From contig JAQVLW010000007.1 in assembly GCA_028703945.1 (NCBI GenBank), positions 22,027 to 73,644 on the forward strand: 51,618 nt of DNA, read 5' to 3'. A model generated the notes under the pieces. The model saw only the letters and a list, made by a program, of their open reading frames with translations. It was not told the DNA's origin and made no database searches. The DNA comes from Aliarcobacter sp. (GTDB lineage: Bacteria > Campylobacterota > Campylobacteria > Campylobacterales > Arcobacteraceae). A program made the translations under genes and the position numbers. Positions 42,695 through 49,341 of this stretch are shown here, in pieces (within the stretch, counting starts at the first letter, position 1; each line of letters begins with the position of its first letter).

Positions 42695-42708
42695 TAAAAC
42701 CCTTGAAG

Positions 42709-42777
42709 TTCCCTATCGGGAGTAACTAAAAAATTATAGCTTATCTATACTTCTTAAAAACTTACACTTATAGGGAA
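42709..42777. promoter_or_regulatory. Inverted operator-like pair between kinase and XRE genes
   Basis: TTCCCTAT (42709-42716) and ATAGGGAA (42770-42777) are perfect inverted copies in the 91-bp divergent gap. The first is part of a fuller palindrome (GTTCCC-TATC-GGGAGTAAC), and the second overlaps the ribosome-binding site AGGGA of the XRE gene. The XRE protein itself is the obvious candidate ligand. Because the second copy contains an ordinary Shine-Dalgarno sequence, part of the match could be chance. Confidence 0.45.
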
Positions 42778-42785
42778 TAATTATA

Positions 42786-43043
42786 ATGTTAAGATATCTT
42801 GATATTGAAGAAAAAGATTTTAATACTGTATACAATCAAATAACAGAAAATATAAAAAAGATGAGAAAAGAAAGAAACATAACTCAAGAAGAATTAGCTC
42901 TAAATATCGGTCATTCTTCTGCAAGTATGATTTCAAAAATTGAAGCTGGATTAGAAAATAAACATTACAATATTAAACAATTATTTTTAATATCAAAAGT
43001 TTTAGAAGTTCCACTATCAAAATTATTTGAAGGAATTGATTAA
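42786..43043 (+). CDS. XRE-family transcriptional regulator
   Basis: The 85-residue protein has one Cro/CI helix-turn-helix domain (about 17-78): MRKERNITQEELALNIG, then SASMISKIEAG, then IKQLFLISKVLEVPLSKLF. It lacks a sensor domain. It is divergent from the kinase operon and 44 bp before ogt; either may be its target. The inverted TTCCCTAT/ATAGGGAA pair lies in its promoter. Confidence 0.88.
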   Translation: MLRYLDIEEKDFNTVYNQITENIKKMRKERNITQEELALNIGHSSASMISKIEAGLENKHYNIKQLFLISKVLEVPLSKLFEGID

Positions 43044-43087
43044 TATTCTTAATTTAACAATATTTAGAATTATGATAAAATTCCACC

Positions 43088-43621
43088 ATGAGAGAATATA
43101 AAACACAAACAAAAGAGATAATTATAACTACAACATTTTCAACTCCTATTGGTGAAATGTTTGCTGCTGCTTCAAAAAAAGGTTTAGTCTTACTTTATTT
43201 TTTTACACCTTATGATATTGAAGCAAATATTGATAAATTAAAAAAAACATTAAATGCTGATGTAATTCCTGGAAATAGTGAAATATTTGATGCCTTAAAA
43301 ACTCAACTAAATGAATATTTTAATAAAAAAAGAACAACTTTTGAAATTCCTTTACAATTAGTTGGAACACCTTTTCAAATAAAAGCATGGAAAGAGTTGC
43401 TAAATATTCCTTATGGGAAAACAATTAGTTACAAAGAACAAGCAACAAAAATAGAAAATGAAAAAGCATTTAGGGCCGTAGCAAATGCCAATGGACAAAA
43501 TATGATAGCAATACTCGTGCCTTGTCATAGAGTAATCGCAAATAATGGAAAACTGAGTGGTTACACTGGTGGTGTTGAGAAAAAAGAATTTTTATTAAAG
43601 TTAGAAAAGAATGATAAGTAA
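43088..43621 (+). CDS. ogt: Methylated-DNA-[protein]-cysteine S-methyltransferase
   Basis: The 177-residue protein removes alkyl groups from O6-alkylguanine by transfer to its own Cys. The active site is ILVPCHRVIANNGKLSGY, and the DNA-binding helix is PYGKTISYKEQATKI. It is a short Ogt-type protein without an Ada N-terminal domain. Its last codons overlap the start of the next gene (ATGATAAGTAA), so translation is coupled. Confidence 0.93.
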   Translation: MREYKTQTKEIIITTTFSTPIGEMFAAASKKGLVLLYFFTPYDIEANIDKLKKTLNADVIPGNSEIFDALKTQLNEYFNKKRTTFEIPLQLVGTPFQIKAWKELLNIPYGKTISYKEQATKIENEKAFRAVANANGQNMIAILVPCHRVIANNGKLSGYTGGVEKKEFLLKLEKNDK

Positions 43622-45020
43622 AACTATTTTTAGGCAATATGATATTAGAGGTATTATAAATGATGATTTAAACTCTTTAAATTCTAAATTAATTGGATAT
43701 TTTTTAGGTTTAACAATAAAAGAAAAAATAGAAAACTCTCCATATATAATAGTAGGTTATGATATACGAACTCACTCAAATATGCTATTTGAAGCTTTAA
43801 TCTCAGGATTAAATCAATCTGGCTGTAATGTCTTAAATATTGGACTTGTAGCAACAGGAGTAAACTATTTTGCAGCATATCAAGAGTACAAAATAAATAA
43901 TCAAACAATAAAACCAAATGCTTCTGTGATGATAACTGGAAGCCACAACGCAAAAAAATATAATGGTTTTAAAATTACTATAAATAATGAACCATTTTTT
44001 GGGGATGAGCTATTAGCTTTATATTATAAAATTTTGAAAAATCAAAATATAAAAATTAATGATAATTTTGATTTTATAGAAATTGATGCAAAAAGTTTAT
44101 ATGTAGATTATATGATAAATCAATTTTCTCACCTAAAAGATTTTAAAATTCCATTTGCAGTTGATTGTGGAAATGGTGTTGCAAATACAGTTTTATGTGA
44201 AATATTAGATAAATTAAATCTAAATTACCAAGGGTTACACTTAACTCCAGATGGGGAATTTCCAAATCATCATCCAGACCCAACGAATGAAAAAAACCTA
44301 GTAGATTTAAAAACTCTTATAAAAGACGACTGTAATTTAGGATTTGCTTATGATGGAGACGCTGATAGAATTGCTGTTTTAACTCAAAAATATAATATAA
44401 AAGGGGATATGTTAGCCCTACTTTTTTCAAAAACTATGAAAAATCCAGTGATTATTGGAGAAGTTACATATTCACAAAATATTTTTGATGAACTAAATCA
44501 TAAAACAAAAATAATTATGGATAAAACAGGTTATTCAAATTTAAGATTAAAACTAAAAGAATTAAATGCTGATTTAGCAGCTGAAGTTTCAGGACATATC
44601 TTTTTTAATGATAGATATTATGGTTTTGATGATGCTATTTATGCAACTTTTAGAGTAATAGAGCTTTTGTACAAAGGTATAGATTTAGATTCTGAATTGG
44701 ATAAACTTCCAAAAGTTTACACAAGTGAAAATATAGAGATTGAAGTTACTGAAAAAAATAAATTTTTAATCATAAAAAAAATAGAAGAAAAATTAAATCA
44801 AATTCAAAGAGGTTTTCCAATAATCAAAGATATTCTAAAAATAGATGGGCTTAGAATAAATTTTGAGTATGGTTGGGCATTAATTCGTGCATCAAATACA
44901 AATGCATTAATAATGACTAAATATGAAGCCACAAGTTATGCAACGGCAATGAGTTATAAAAATGCAGTTGAAAATATTATAAATGAGGTAATAAGTGAAA
45001 TTAATAGCATTACAAATTAA
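43611..45020 (+). CDS. Phosphomannomutase/phosphoglucomutase
   Basis: The 469-residue enzyme has four alpha-D-phosphohexomutase domains. The phosphoserine loop is MITGSHNAKKYNGFKI (TGSHN in place of the common TASHNP). The metal loop is FAYDGDADRIAV, the sugar-binding loop is AAEVSGHIFF, and the last domain has RASNTNALIMTKYEA. It interconverts hexose 6- and 1-phosphates for surface polysaccharides. It is probably the bifunctional AlgC/ManB type, but sugar specificity cannot be read. It overlaps ogt by 11 bp and the next gene by 26 bp. Confidence 0.9.
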   Translation: MISKTIFRQYDIRGIINDDLNSLNSKLIGYFLGLTIKEKIENSPYIIVGYDIRTHSNMLFEALISGLNQSGCNVLNIGLVATGVNYFAAYQEYKINNQTIKPNASVMITGSHNAKKYNGFKITINNEPFFGDELLALYYKILKNQNIKINDNFDFIEIDAKSLYVDYMINQFSHLKDFKIPFAVDCGNGVANTVLCEILDKLNLNYQGLHLTPDGEFPNHHPDPTNEKNLVDLKTLIKDDCNLGFAYDGDADRIAVLTQKYNIKGDMLALLFSKTMKNPVIIGEVTYSQNIFDELNHKTKIIMDKTGYSNLRLKLKELNADLAAEVSGHIFFNDRYYGFDDAIYATFRVIELLYKGIDLDSELDKLPKVYTSENIEIEVTEKNKFLIIKKIEEKLNQIQRGFPIIKDILKIDGLRINFEYGWALIRASNTNALIMTKYEATSYATAMSYKNAVENIINEVISEINSITN

Positions 45021-45714
45021 AACAACATCAAATTTTCAAGAAAATCTGACTCACTTAAAAGATTTAATAAATTTATGTGAAGTGAAGTCTCTTATATTAG
45101 CACCTGAACTAGCTCTGAGCGGATTTTCTTATGATAGGATGGAAGAAGCTGCACAATTCAGCCAAAAAGCCATAGAAGAGATAAAAGAGTTAAGTAAAGA
45201 TAAAACTATCGCTTTAACATTTATTACAAAAAAAGAAAATAAATTTTTCAACACTTTATATATATTTCATAATCTTCAAATCATTCACACTCAATCAAAA
45301 GTAAAACTTTTCCCACTTGGAAATGAACTTGAATATTTTAGCTCGGGCAATGTTGATAATATAAAAATCATAGAAATAAATGGTTTAAAAATAGCTACAT
45401 TAATCTGTTTTGAACTAAGATTCCCACAACTTTGGGAAAAAATAAAAGGTGCTGATATTATTTTAAATCCAGCAATGTGGGGATTAAAAAGAAAAGACCA
45501 CTATGAATCAATCTCAAAAGCCCTTGCACTTGTAAATCAATGTTTTGTAATTGCTTGTAATAGTGCAGATGAAAACATGGGAAAAGGAAGTGCAATTATA
45601 AATCCATTTGGAATTGTAAAAAAAGATGACTCAAAAGAGATTATTGAAGATATTTTTGATAAAAATGAAATAAAAAAAGTAAGAGCTTATATAAATATTG
45701 GGTTAGATATATAA
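44995..45714 (+). CDS. Carbon-nitrogen hydrolase (nitrilase superfamily)
   Basis: The start is GTG with GAGG upstream; 239 residues. The catalytic triad is visible: Glu38 in LAPELALSG, Lys101 in SKVKLFPLGNE and Cys137 in ATLICFELRFPQLW. It hydrolyses an amide or deaminated substrate in the cytoplasm. Relatives such as omega-amidase have the same layout, so a metabolite-repair role is possible. It overlaps the mutase gene by 26 bp. Confidence 0.88.
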   Translation: MKLIALQIKTTSNFQENLTHLKDLINLCEVKSLILAPELALSGFSYDRMEEAAQFSQKAIEEIKELSKDKTIALTFITKKENKFFNTLYIFHNLQIIHTQSKVKLFPLGNELEYFSSGNVDNIKIIEINGLKIATLICFELRFPQLWEKIKGADIILNPAMWGLKRKDHYESISKALALVNQCFVIACNSADENMGKGSAIINPFGIVKKDDSKEIIEDIFDKNEIKKVRAYINIGLDI

Positions 45715-45721
45715 TTTTTTA

Positions 45722-45748
45722 TAGATTAGAGATTATTTCTCTAATCTA
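45722..45748. terminator. Bidirectional terminator overlapping the small HTH gene stop
   Basis: TAGATTAGAGA (45722-45732) pairs perfectly with TCTCTAATCTA (45738-45748) around TTATT. The right arm contains the stop codon (45741-45743) of the small HTH gene on the minus strand. Confidence 0.8.
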
Positions 45749-45950
45749 CTTTTAGTGAATTTCTTATTTCTTCTAAACTCACTCCATTTTGTTTAGCTAA
45801 TAATGCTAATTTTGTAATTCTTTTTATATGTGTTGGAATCACTTTATATGTTGTAAAAGTAGTAGCTTTTACACCTATTTCTTCTGCGAATTTTCCTTGA
45901 GAAGAAAAACCTATTTCTTTAATTATTTTTTTAAATTCTTTTTTTTCCAA
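45741..45950 (-). CDS. Small helix-turn-helix protein
   Basis: The 69-residue protein has a probable HTH (SQGKFAEEIGVKATTFTTYK) and a C-terminal helix (LAKQNGVSLEEIRNSL). It resembles the 72-residue protein at 33975 at its N-terminus. The only in-frame start is TTG 45950, with no clear ribosome-binding site. An ATG at 45964 is out of frame by one base across an A7 run. It is probably a DNA-binding regulator. Confidence 0.6.
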   Translation of the reverse strand: MEKKEFKKIIKEIGFSSQGKFAEEIGVKATTFTTYKVIPTHIKRITKLALLAKQNGVSLEEIRNSLKVD

Positions 45951-46047
45951 TGTCTTTTTTTCATGTTAAATTTTTTTGGAATTATAATGATTGAAAGCTA
46001 AATAATATATTAATTAGCTCCCTAAAACAAGCAAATCATAGCAATAT

Positions 46048-46076
46048 TTGACAATTAGTCTCTTTTAAAGTATACT
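46048..46076 (+). promoter_or_regulatory. Near-consensus sigma-70 promoter of the SLT gene
   Basis: TTGACA (46048-46053), a 17-bp spacer and TATACT (46071-46076) precede the gene by 37 bp, with AAAGGAG before the ATG. A full TTGACA is unusual in this window, so expression should be constitutive. Confidence 0.75.
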
Positions 46077-46113
46077 TCCCAGCTTTATTTAAGAAAAAAC
46101 AAAGGAGAAGACA

Positions 46114-46611
46114 ATGAGATTAAAAGTTATTTTAATTACTCTATTATTAATATCTAATGTTTTTGCATCAGATTTTGACATTAATAACCTAACACCACAA
46201 GAGATAAAAACGCTAAAAGAGATAAAAGCACATGGTAAAGAAAACGGTTTAAGTTACTCTTTAATGGCAATTGCAATTAAAGAATCTGGATTGGGTAAAT
46301 ACCTAGTAAATGTAGATACAAAAGATTATGGTTTATATCAAGCCAATATAAAAACTGTTATTAACAGAGAAAATGCACCTGATACTTCATGGAATAGAAA
46401 TGTTTTTGCAATGAAATTAATTTCAGATTTTCAATTTGCAACAAAAAATGCAATAGAAGAACTTAGCTACTGGCAAAAAGTCCACAATAATAATTGGTCG
46501 AAAGTTTGGAGTAGTTACAATGGTGGTTGGAGATACAACAGCGATGCTGCAAAACAATATTCAAAAGATATAGCTACAATTATACGAGAACTTAAAAAAG
46601 TTGATGTATGA
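46114..46611 (+). CDS. Exported lytic transglycosylase-like (SLT) protein
   Basis: The 165-residue protein has a signal peptide (1-18, ending NVFA-S). The single domain has the lysozyme-like SLT pattern: catalytic Glu57 in AIAIKESGLGKY, then DYGLYQANIKTV and VWSSYNGGW. It should cleave peptidoglycan in the periplasm. The small size suggests local wall opening for an apparatus, but no such genes adjoin it. A strong sigma-70 promoter and a terminator hairpin frame it as a single gene. Confidence 0.85.
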   Translation: MRLKVILITLLLISNVFASDFDINNLTPQEIKTLKEIKAHGKENGLSYSLMAIAIKESGLGKYLVNVDTKDYGLYQANIKTVINRENAPDTSWNRNVFAMKLISDFQFATKNAIEELSYWQKVHNNNWSKVWSSYNGGWRYNSDAAKQYSKDIATIIRELKKVDV

Positions 46612-46619
46612 TATTTTTT

Positions 46620-46650
46620 AACTAGGATTTTCCTAGTTATTTCTTCTTTC
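46620..46650 (+). terminator. Rho-independent terminator after the SLT gene
   Basis: AACTAGGA (46620-46627) pairs with TCCTAGTT (46631-46638) around TTT, and a T-rich tail follows (ATTTCTTCTTT). Confidence 0.75.
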
Positions 46651-46719
46651 CCTTTTATTTATATTCTTTATTCAATCCATAAAATCATAAAAAACCAATT
46701 TATTTAAATTATTCACAAA

Positions 46720-46738
46720 TTTGATAATCATTCTTAAT
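46720..46738 (+). promoter_or_regulatory. Fur box 1
   Basis: TTTGATAATCATTCTTAAT fits the Fur pattern TTGATAATnATTATCAA, with differences only in the right half. It lies 62 bp upstream of the 21-aa peptide gene. Confidence 0.65.
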
Positions 46739-46766
46739 ATTAAATTAAGATTTCTTAATGTATTAT

Positions 46767-46785
46767 TTCAATAATGATTATCAAT
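46767..46785 (+). promoter_or_regulatory. Fur box 2
   Basis: TTCAATAATGATTATCAAT is a strong Fur box (read on the other strand: ATTGATAATCATTATTGAA). It ends 14 bp before the first start codon of the iron operon, so Fur-Fe binding should block transcription of the peptide, DUF2325-like, unknown and flavodoxin genes. Confidence 0.75.
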
Positions 46786-46799
46786 ATAAAGGATTTGAA

Positions 46800-46865
46800 A
46801 TGAATAATTGTTTTGAAACAAAAAATAAAAATGACTTAGTAAAACCAACCGGTTGTACTTGTTAA
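46800..46865 (+). CDS. 21-residue Cys-containing peptide
   Basis: A 22-codon frame begins at ATG 46800 with AAAGGATTTGAA upstream, nearly the same ribosome-binding site as the next gene (AAAAGGATTTAAA). The peptide starts MNNCFETKNK and ends KPTGCTC, with Cys at 4, 19 and 21. It stops 14 bp before the DUF2325-like gene and is the first frame after the Fur boxes. It may bind metal, be a leader peptide, or be a precursor peptide; no known peptide-modifying enzyme is adjacent. Confidence 0.6.
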   Translation: MNNCFETKNKNDLVKPTGCTC

Positions 46866-46879
46866 AAAAAGGATTTAAA

Positions 46880-47209
46880 ATGAGTATATTAATAATTGGC
46901 GGAGATCAAATATCACAAATATCTTCTATGTTAGAAAATTTGGGTGCAAAAACTATAAATCATTGGGATGCAAGAAAAAAATCTTCAGCACCAAAGAAAA
47001 AAGTTCCTCAAGATACTGATTGTATTTTAATGATTACGTCATTTTTAAATCATAATACAATGCTTAAATATAAAAATGAAGCAAAAAAGAAAAATATCCC
47101 GTTTATCTGTACTAAAAGATCTATTTCTTGCGTATATGAAGAATATGTAAAAATAATGGGCATAAAAGATTGTTCAAATTGTTATGCAAACTGTACTGGA
47201 AACTTATAA
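46880..47209 (+). CDS. DUF2325-like Rossmann-type protein
   Basis: The start is ATG 46880, behind a good AAAAGGA site; a TTG nine codons earlier overlaps the peptide gene and has none. The 109-residue protein opens with a nucleotide-binding-like strand-turn (MSILIIGGDQISQIS) and has the DUF2325 layout (DCILMITSFLNHNTM, IPFICTKRSISCVYEEYV). The C-terminus adds a Cys cluster, DCSNCYANC. The biochemical role of the family is not established. The next gene starts inside its stop (TAATG). Confidence 0.75.
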   Translation: MSILIIGGDQISQISSMLENLGAKTINHWDARKKSSAPKKKVPQDTDCILMITSFLNHNTMLKYKNEAKKKNIPFICTKRSISCVYEEYVKIMGIKDCSNCYANCTGNL

Positions 47210-47970
47210 TGTTAAGCAATAACTTCATAGGTTTTTATGAAACAAAAGAGTATCTACCAAAGGATTTTGACGAATTTAATTCTGTCATTAGATTACGACA
47301 ACTATTTTTAAGTTTAAGTAATAATATTCTTAAATGTACTTGTAATTTTACAAAATATGAACAAGTAAAATTTGCAAAATACTCTTTGAAAGATGCATTT
47401 TCTAATAAAATAGCAAATCTAATGCCTTTTAATTTTGTCAAAGCACCTAAAAAACAAAATCTACATAATTTCAAATTATGTGTACATTCAACAAAAATTA
47501 TTAATAATTATTTAAATCCAAATAATAAAAATCTTTTATTATTTTCAAATAAAAATTTACTTCCTGTTGCAAAACTTATATCACAGTGTTTTATAAATAA
47601 TAAAATGCAACTACTTATTGATAAACATTTACTATTTCATGAATTTGTTTTAAAAAAAATAAGAAAACTTCATAGAGATAAAACTGTTATAGATTTAGGC
47701 GATTCTATTTGTATAAAATCTGAAGATTTCATAGGATTAAAAATATATACTTCATGGAAAGATATTGAAGTTAAAAAACCTAATATCAAAGATGAATTAG
47801 AAGATGCTATAAAATCTATAAAAAAAGGTGAATATTTTCAAATATATCTAGCTTATCCAAAAAATAGTGAGTTTACTAAACAAATTCCTGTTTTTGTAGA
47901 TGAATTAAAAAATAAAGAGTACCAAATTAAAGCAATTCCTTACTCTTTTCGCTCTATTATAAAAAAATAA
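47209..47970 (+). CDS. Unknown protein of the Fur-boxed iron operon
   Basis: The start is ATG 47209, which overlaps the previous stop in TAATG, with GGA upstream; 253 residues. I do not recognise the family. It has no signal peptide or membrane helix and is rich in Lys and Asn. Cys residues occur in NNILKCTCNF, FKLCVHS and ISQCFI. It ends in a basic tail. It lies between the DUF2325-like gene and flavodoxin. From memory, C. jejuni also has two Fur-responsive unknown genes beside fldA (Cj1383c-Cj1384c) of similar sizes; the homology needs checking. Confidence 0.7.
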   Translation: MLSNNFIGFYETKEYLPKDFDEFNSVIRLRQLFLSLSNNILKCTCNFTKYEQVKFAKYSLKDAFSNKIANLMPFNFVKAPKKQNLHNFKLCVHSTKIINNYLNPNNKNLLLFSNKNLLPVAKLISQCFINNKMQLLIDKHLLFHEFVLKKIRKLHRDKTVIDLGDSICIKSEDFIGLKIYTSWKDIEVKKPNIKDELEDAIKSIKKGEYFQIYLAYPKNSEFTKQIPVFVDELKNKEYQIKAIPYSFRSIIKK

Positions 47971-47992
47971 AAACAATTAGGAGAATAATAAA

Positions 47993-48490
47993 ATGTCAAC
48001 AGCAATATTTTATGCAAGTAGCACAGGAAATTCAGATGAAGTAGCAAGTAAAATTTCATCAGCATTGGGAGAAATAGAAGTATTTAATTTAGCAAATACA
48101 AAAGTTGATAAAATTAATGGATATGATAAAGTTATTTTAGGTGGTTCAACATGGGGAGATGGAGAATTAAATGATGATTGGGAAGATGCTTGGGTAGATT
48201 TTTGTAAATTAGATTTATCGAATAAAACTATTGCTCTTTTTGGTTTAGGAGATCAAGAAAGTTATAGTGATGAATTTTGTAGTGCTTTAGGTGAAATATA
48301 CAAACAAGTAGTTGCATTAGGAGCTAAAGTTATTGGATTTACTTCAACTGAGGGTTACCATTATGATGCTTCAAAAGCTCAAATTGACAATAATTTTGTT
48401 GGATTAGTTATTGATGAAGATAATCAAAGTGAATTAACAGATAAAAGAATTGAAGATTGGGTTCAAAATATAAAAGAAGATATTTTATAA
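47993..48490 (+). CDS. fldA: Flavodoxin
   Basis: The 165-residue long-chain flavodoxin has the FMN phosphate loop in FYASSTGNSDEVA and the flavin-flanking loops GGSTWGDGELNDDW and FGLGDQESYSDEFC. It is a small cytosolic electron carrier that replaces ferredoxin when iron is short, and it also serves pyruvate oxidoreductase in this phylum. It follows the unknown gene by 22 bp with AGGAGA upstream, so it belongs to the Fur-boxed unit. It could also feed electrons to NasA; this is inference. Confidence 0.92.
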   Translation: MSTAIFYASSTGNSDEVASKISSALGEIEVFNLANTKVDKINGYDKVILGGSTWGDGELNDDWEDAWVDFCKLDLSNKTIALFGLGDQESYSDEFCSALGEIYKQVVALGAKVIGFTSTEGYHYDASKAQIDNNFVGLVIDEDNQSELTDKRIEDWVQNIKEDIL

Positions 48491-48499
48491 TGTAAAAGA

Positions 48500-48528
48500 G
48501 ATAAATTAAGATTAAATCTTAATTTATC
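48500..48528. terminator. 29-bp palindrome ending fldA and fur
   Basis: GATAAATTAAGATT (48500-48513) and AATCTTAATTTATC (48515-48528) are perfect inverted copies around a single A. The right arm contains the stop codon of fur on the minus strand (48524-48526), so the two genes share one terminator. Confidence 0.78.
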
Positions 48529-48973
48529 CTTGACAAGTTTCGCAAGTTCCATATAGTTGCATAGAATGACTAACTATTTTAAATCTATTTTTTTTAGCAA
48601 TTTTATCTTGTCTTTTTTCAATTTCATCATCCATAAATTCAATAATTTTCCCACAATTTGTGCAAATTAAATGATCATGATGAGATTTCGAATTACTTTC
48701 ATATTTCTTACCATCTGTACCAAAAGTAATAGATGTAATCAAATCCACTTCTTCTAAAAAACTAAGCGCTCTATAAACAGTAGCTATCCCAATATTTGAG
48801 TCAGAATATCTCTTTTTAATCTCATTATATACTTCTTCTGCAGTTAAATGTTCTTTTGCATGTAATAAAATACTAAGAACTATCTCCCTTTGTTCAGTAT
48901 ATTTTAATCCTTTTTGTTTAACAATTTTTTTTAATTCTTCAATAATTTTTTCGTTATCATTTTCACTTAACAT
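48524..48973 (-). CDS. fur: Ferric uptake regulator Fur
   Basis: The 149-residue protein has the Fur winged helix (LKYTEQREIVLSILL; recognition helix in NIGIATVYRALSFLEE) and the metal-binding dimer domain (SHHDHLICTNCGKIIEF; CETCQG at the end). Both CxxC pairs for structural zinc are present. With iron it represses iron-uptake genes. It is divergent from feoAB and convergent with flavodoxin, whose operon carries two Fur boxes. Confidence 0.93.
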   Translation of the reverse strand: MLSENDNEKIIEELKKIVKQKGLKYTEQREIVLSILLHAKEHLTAEEVYNEIKKRYSDSNIGIATVYRALSFLEEVDLITSITFGTDGKKYESNSKSHHDHLICTNCGKIIEFMDDEIEKRQDKIAKKNRFKIVSHSMQLYGTCETCQG

Positions 48974-49044
48974 TAAAATACACCCTTAAAATTTTATAAA
49001 AACTAGTATATCTAAAGTTAACAAAAATTTACAAATATACTTTC

Positions 49045-49107
49045 TTGATAAGTATCAAAAAGAAGAAAGGTTAATTAGATTATAATAACGGTTATTACTC
49101 TTATCAA
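49045..49107. promoter_or_regulatory. Fur-like sites in the fur-feoAB divergent region
   Basis: TTGATAAGTATCAA (49045-49058) is a perfect palindrome. GTTATTACTCTTATCAA (49091-49107) fits the Fur pattern in 11 of 16 informative positions and lies 9 bp before feoA. ATAAC-G-GTTAT (49085-49095) forms a further short palindrome. Control of feoAB, and perhaps of fur itself, by Fur is likely, but which site is used cannot be told. Confidence 0.5.
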
Positions 49108-49116
49108 GGCTCATTT

Positions 49117-49341
49117 ATGACGTTAAATCAACTTAAAATTAATGAAAGTGCCATAATCACGGCTATAAATTGTGATGAAATTCTAAAAGACAGACTTTAC
49201 TCTTTTGGAATAAGTAAAGGCATTAAAGTAACTATTATCGAGTTTACGTTAACTAAAAGTACAATAGAAATAAAAGTAAATCAATCTAAAATAGCTTTAA
49301 GATTGAATGAAGCTGCAAAAATAGAGGTTAAACGTGATTAA
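49117..49341 (+). CDS. feoA: FeoA
   Basis: The 74-residue SH3-like protein has the FeoA layout: ESAIITAINCDEILKDRLYS, FGISKGIKVTII, and SKIALRLNEAAKIEV. It supports ferrous iron uptake with FeoB in the cytoplasm. It overlaps feoB by 8 bp. Confidence 0.9.
   Translation: MTLNQLKINESAIITAINCDEILKDRLYSFGISKGIKVTIIEFTLTKSTIEIKVNQSKIALRLNEAAKIEVKRD

Noticed and set aside
46800..47970. A ribosomally made, modified peptide cluster
   Set aside because: The peptide is suggestive, but there is no radical SAM, YcaO, lanthipeptide or DUF692-type enzyme and no exporter next to it, so the claim is kept at an iron-linked peptide of unknown role.
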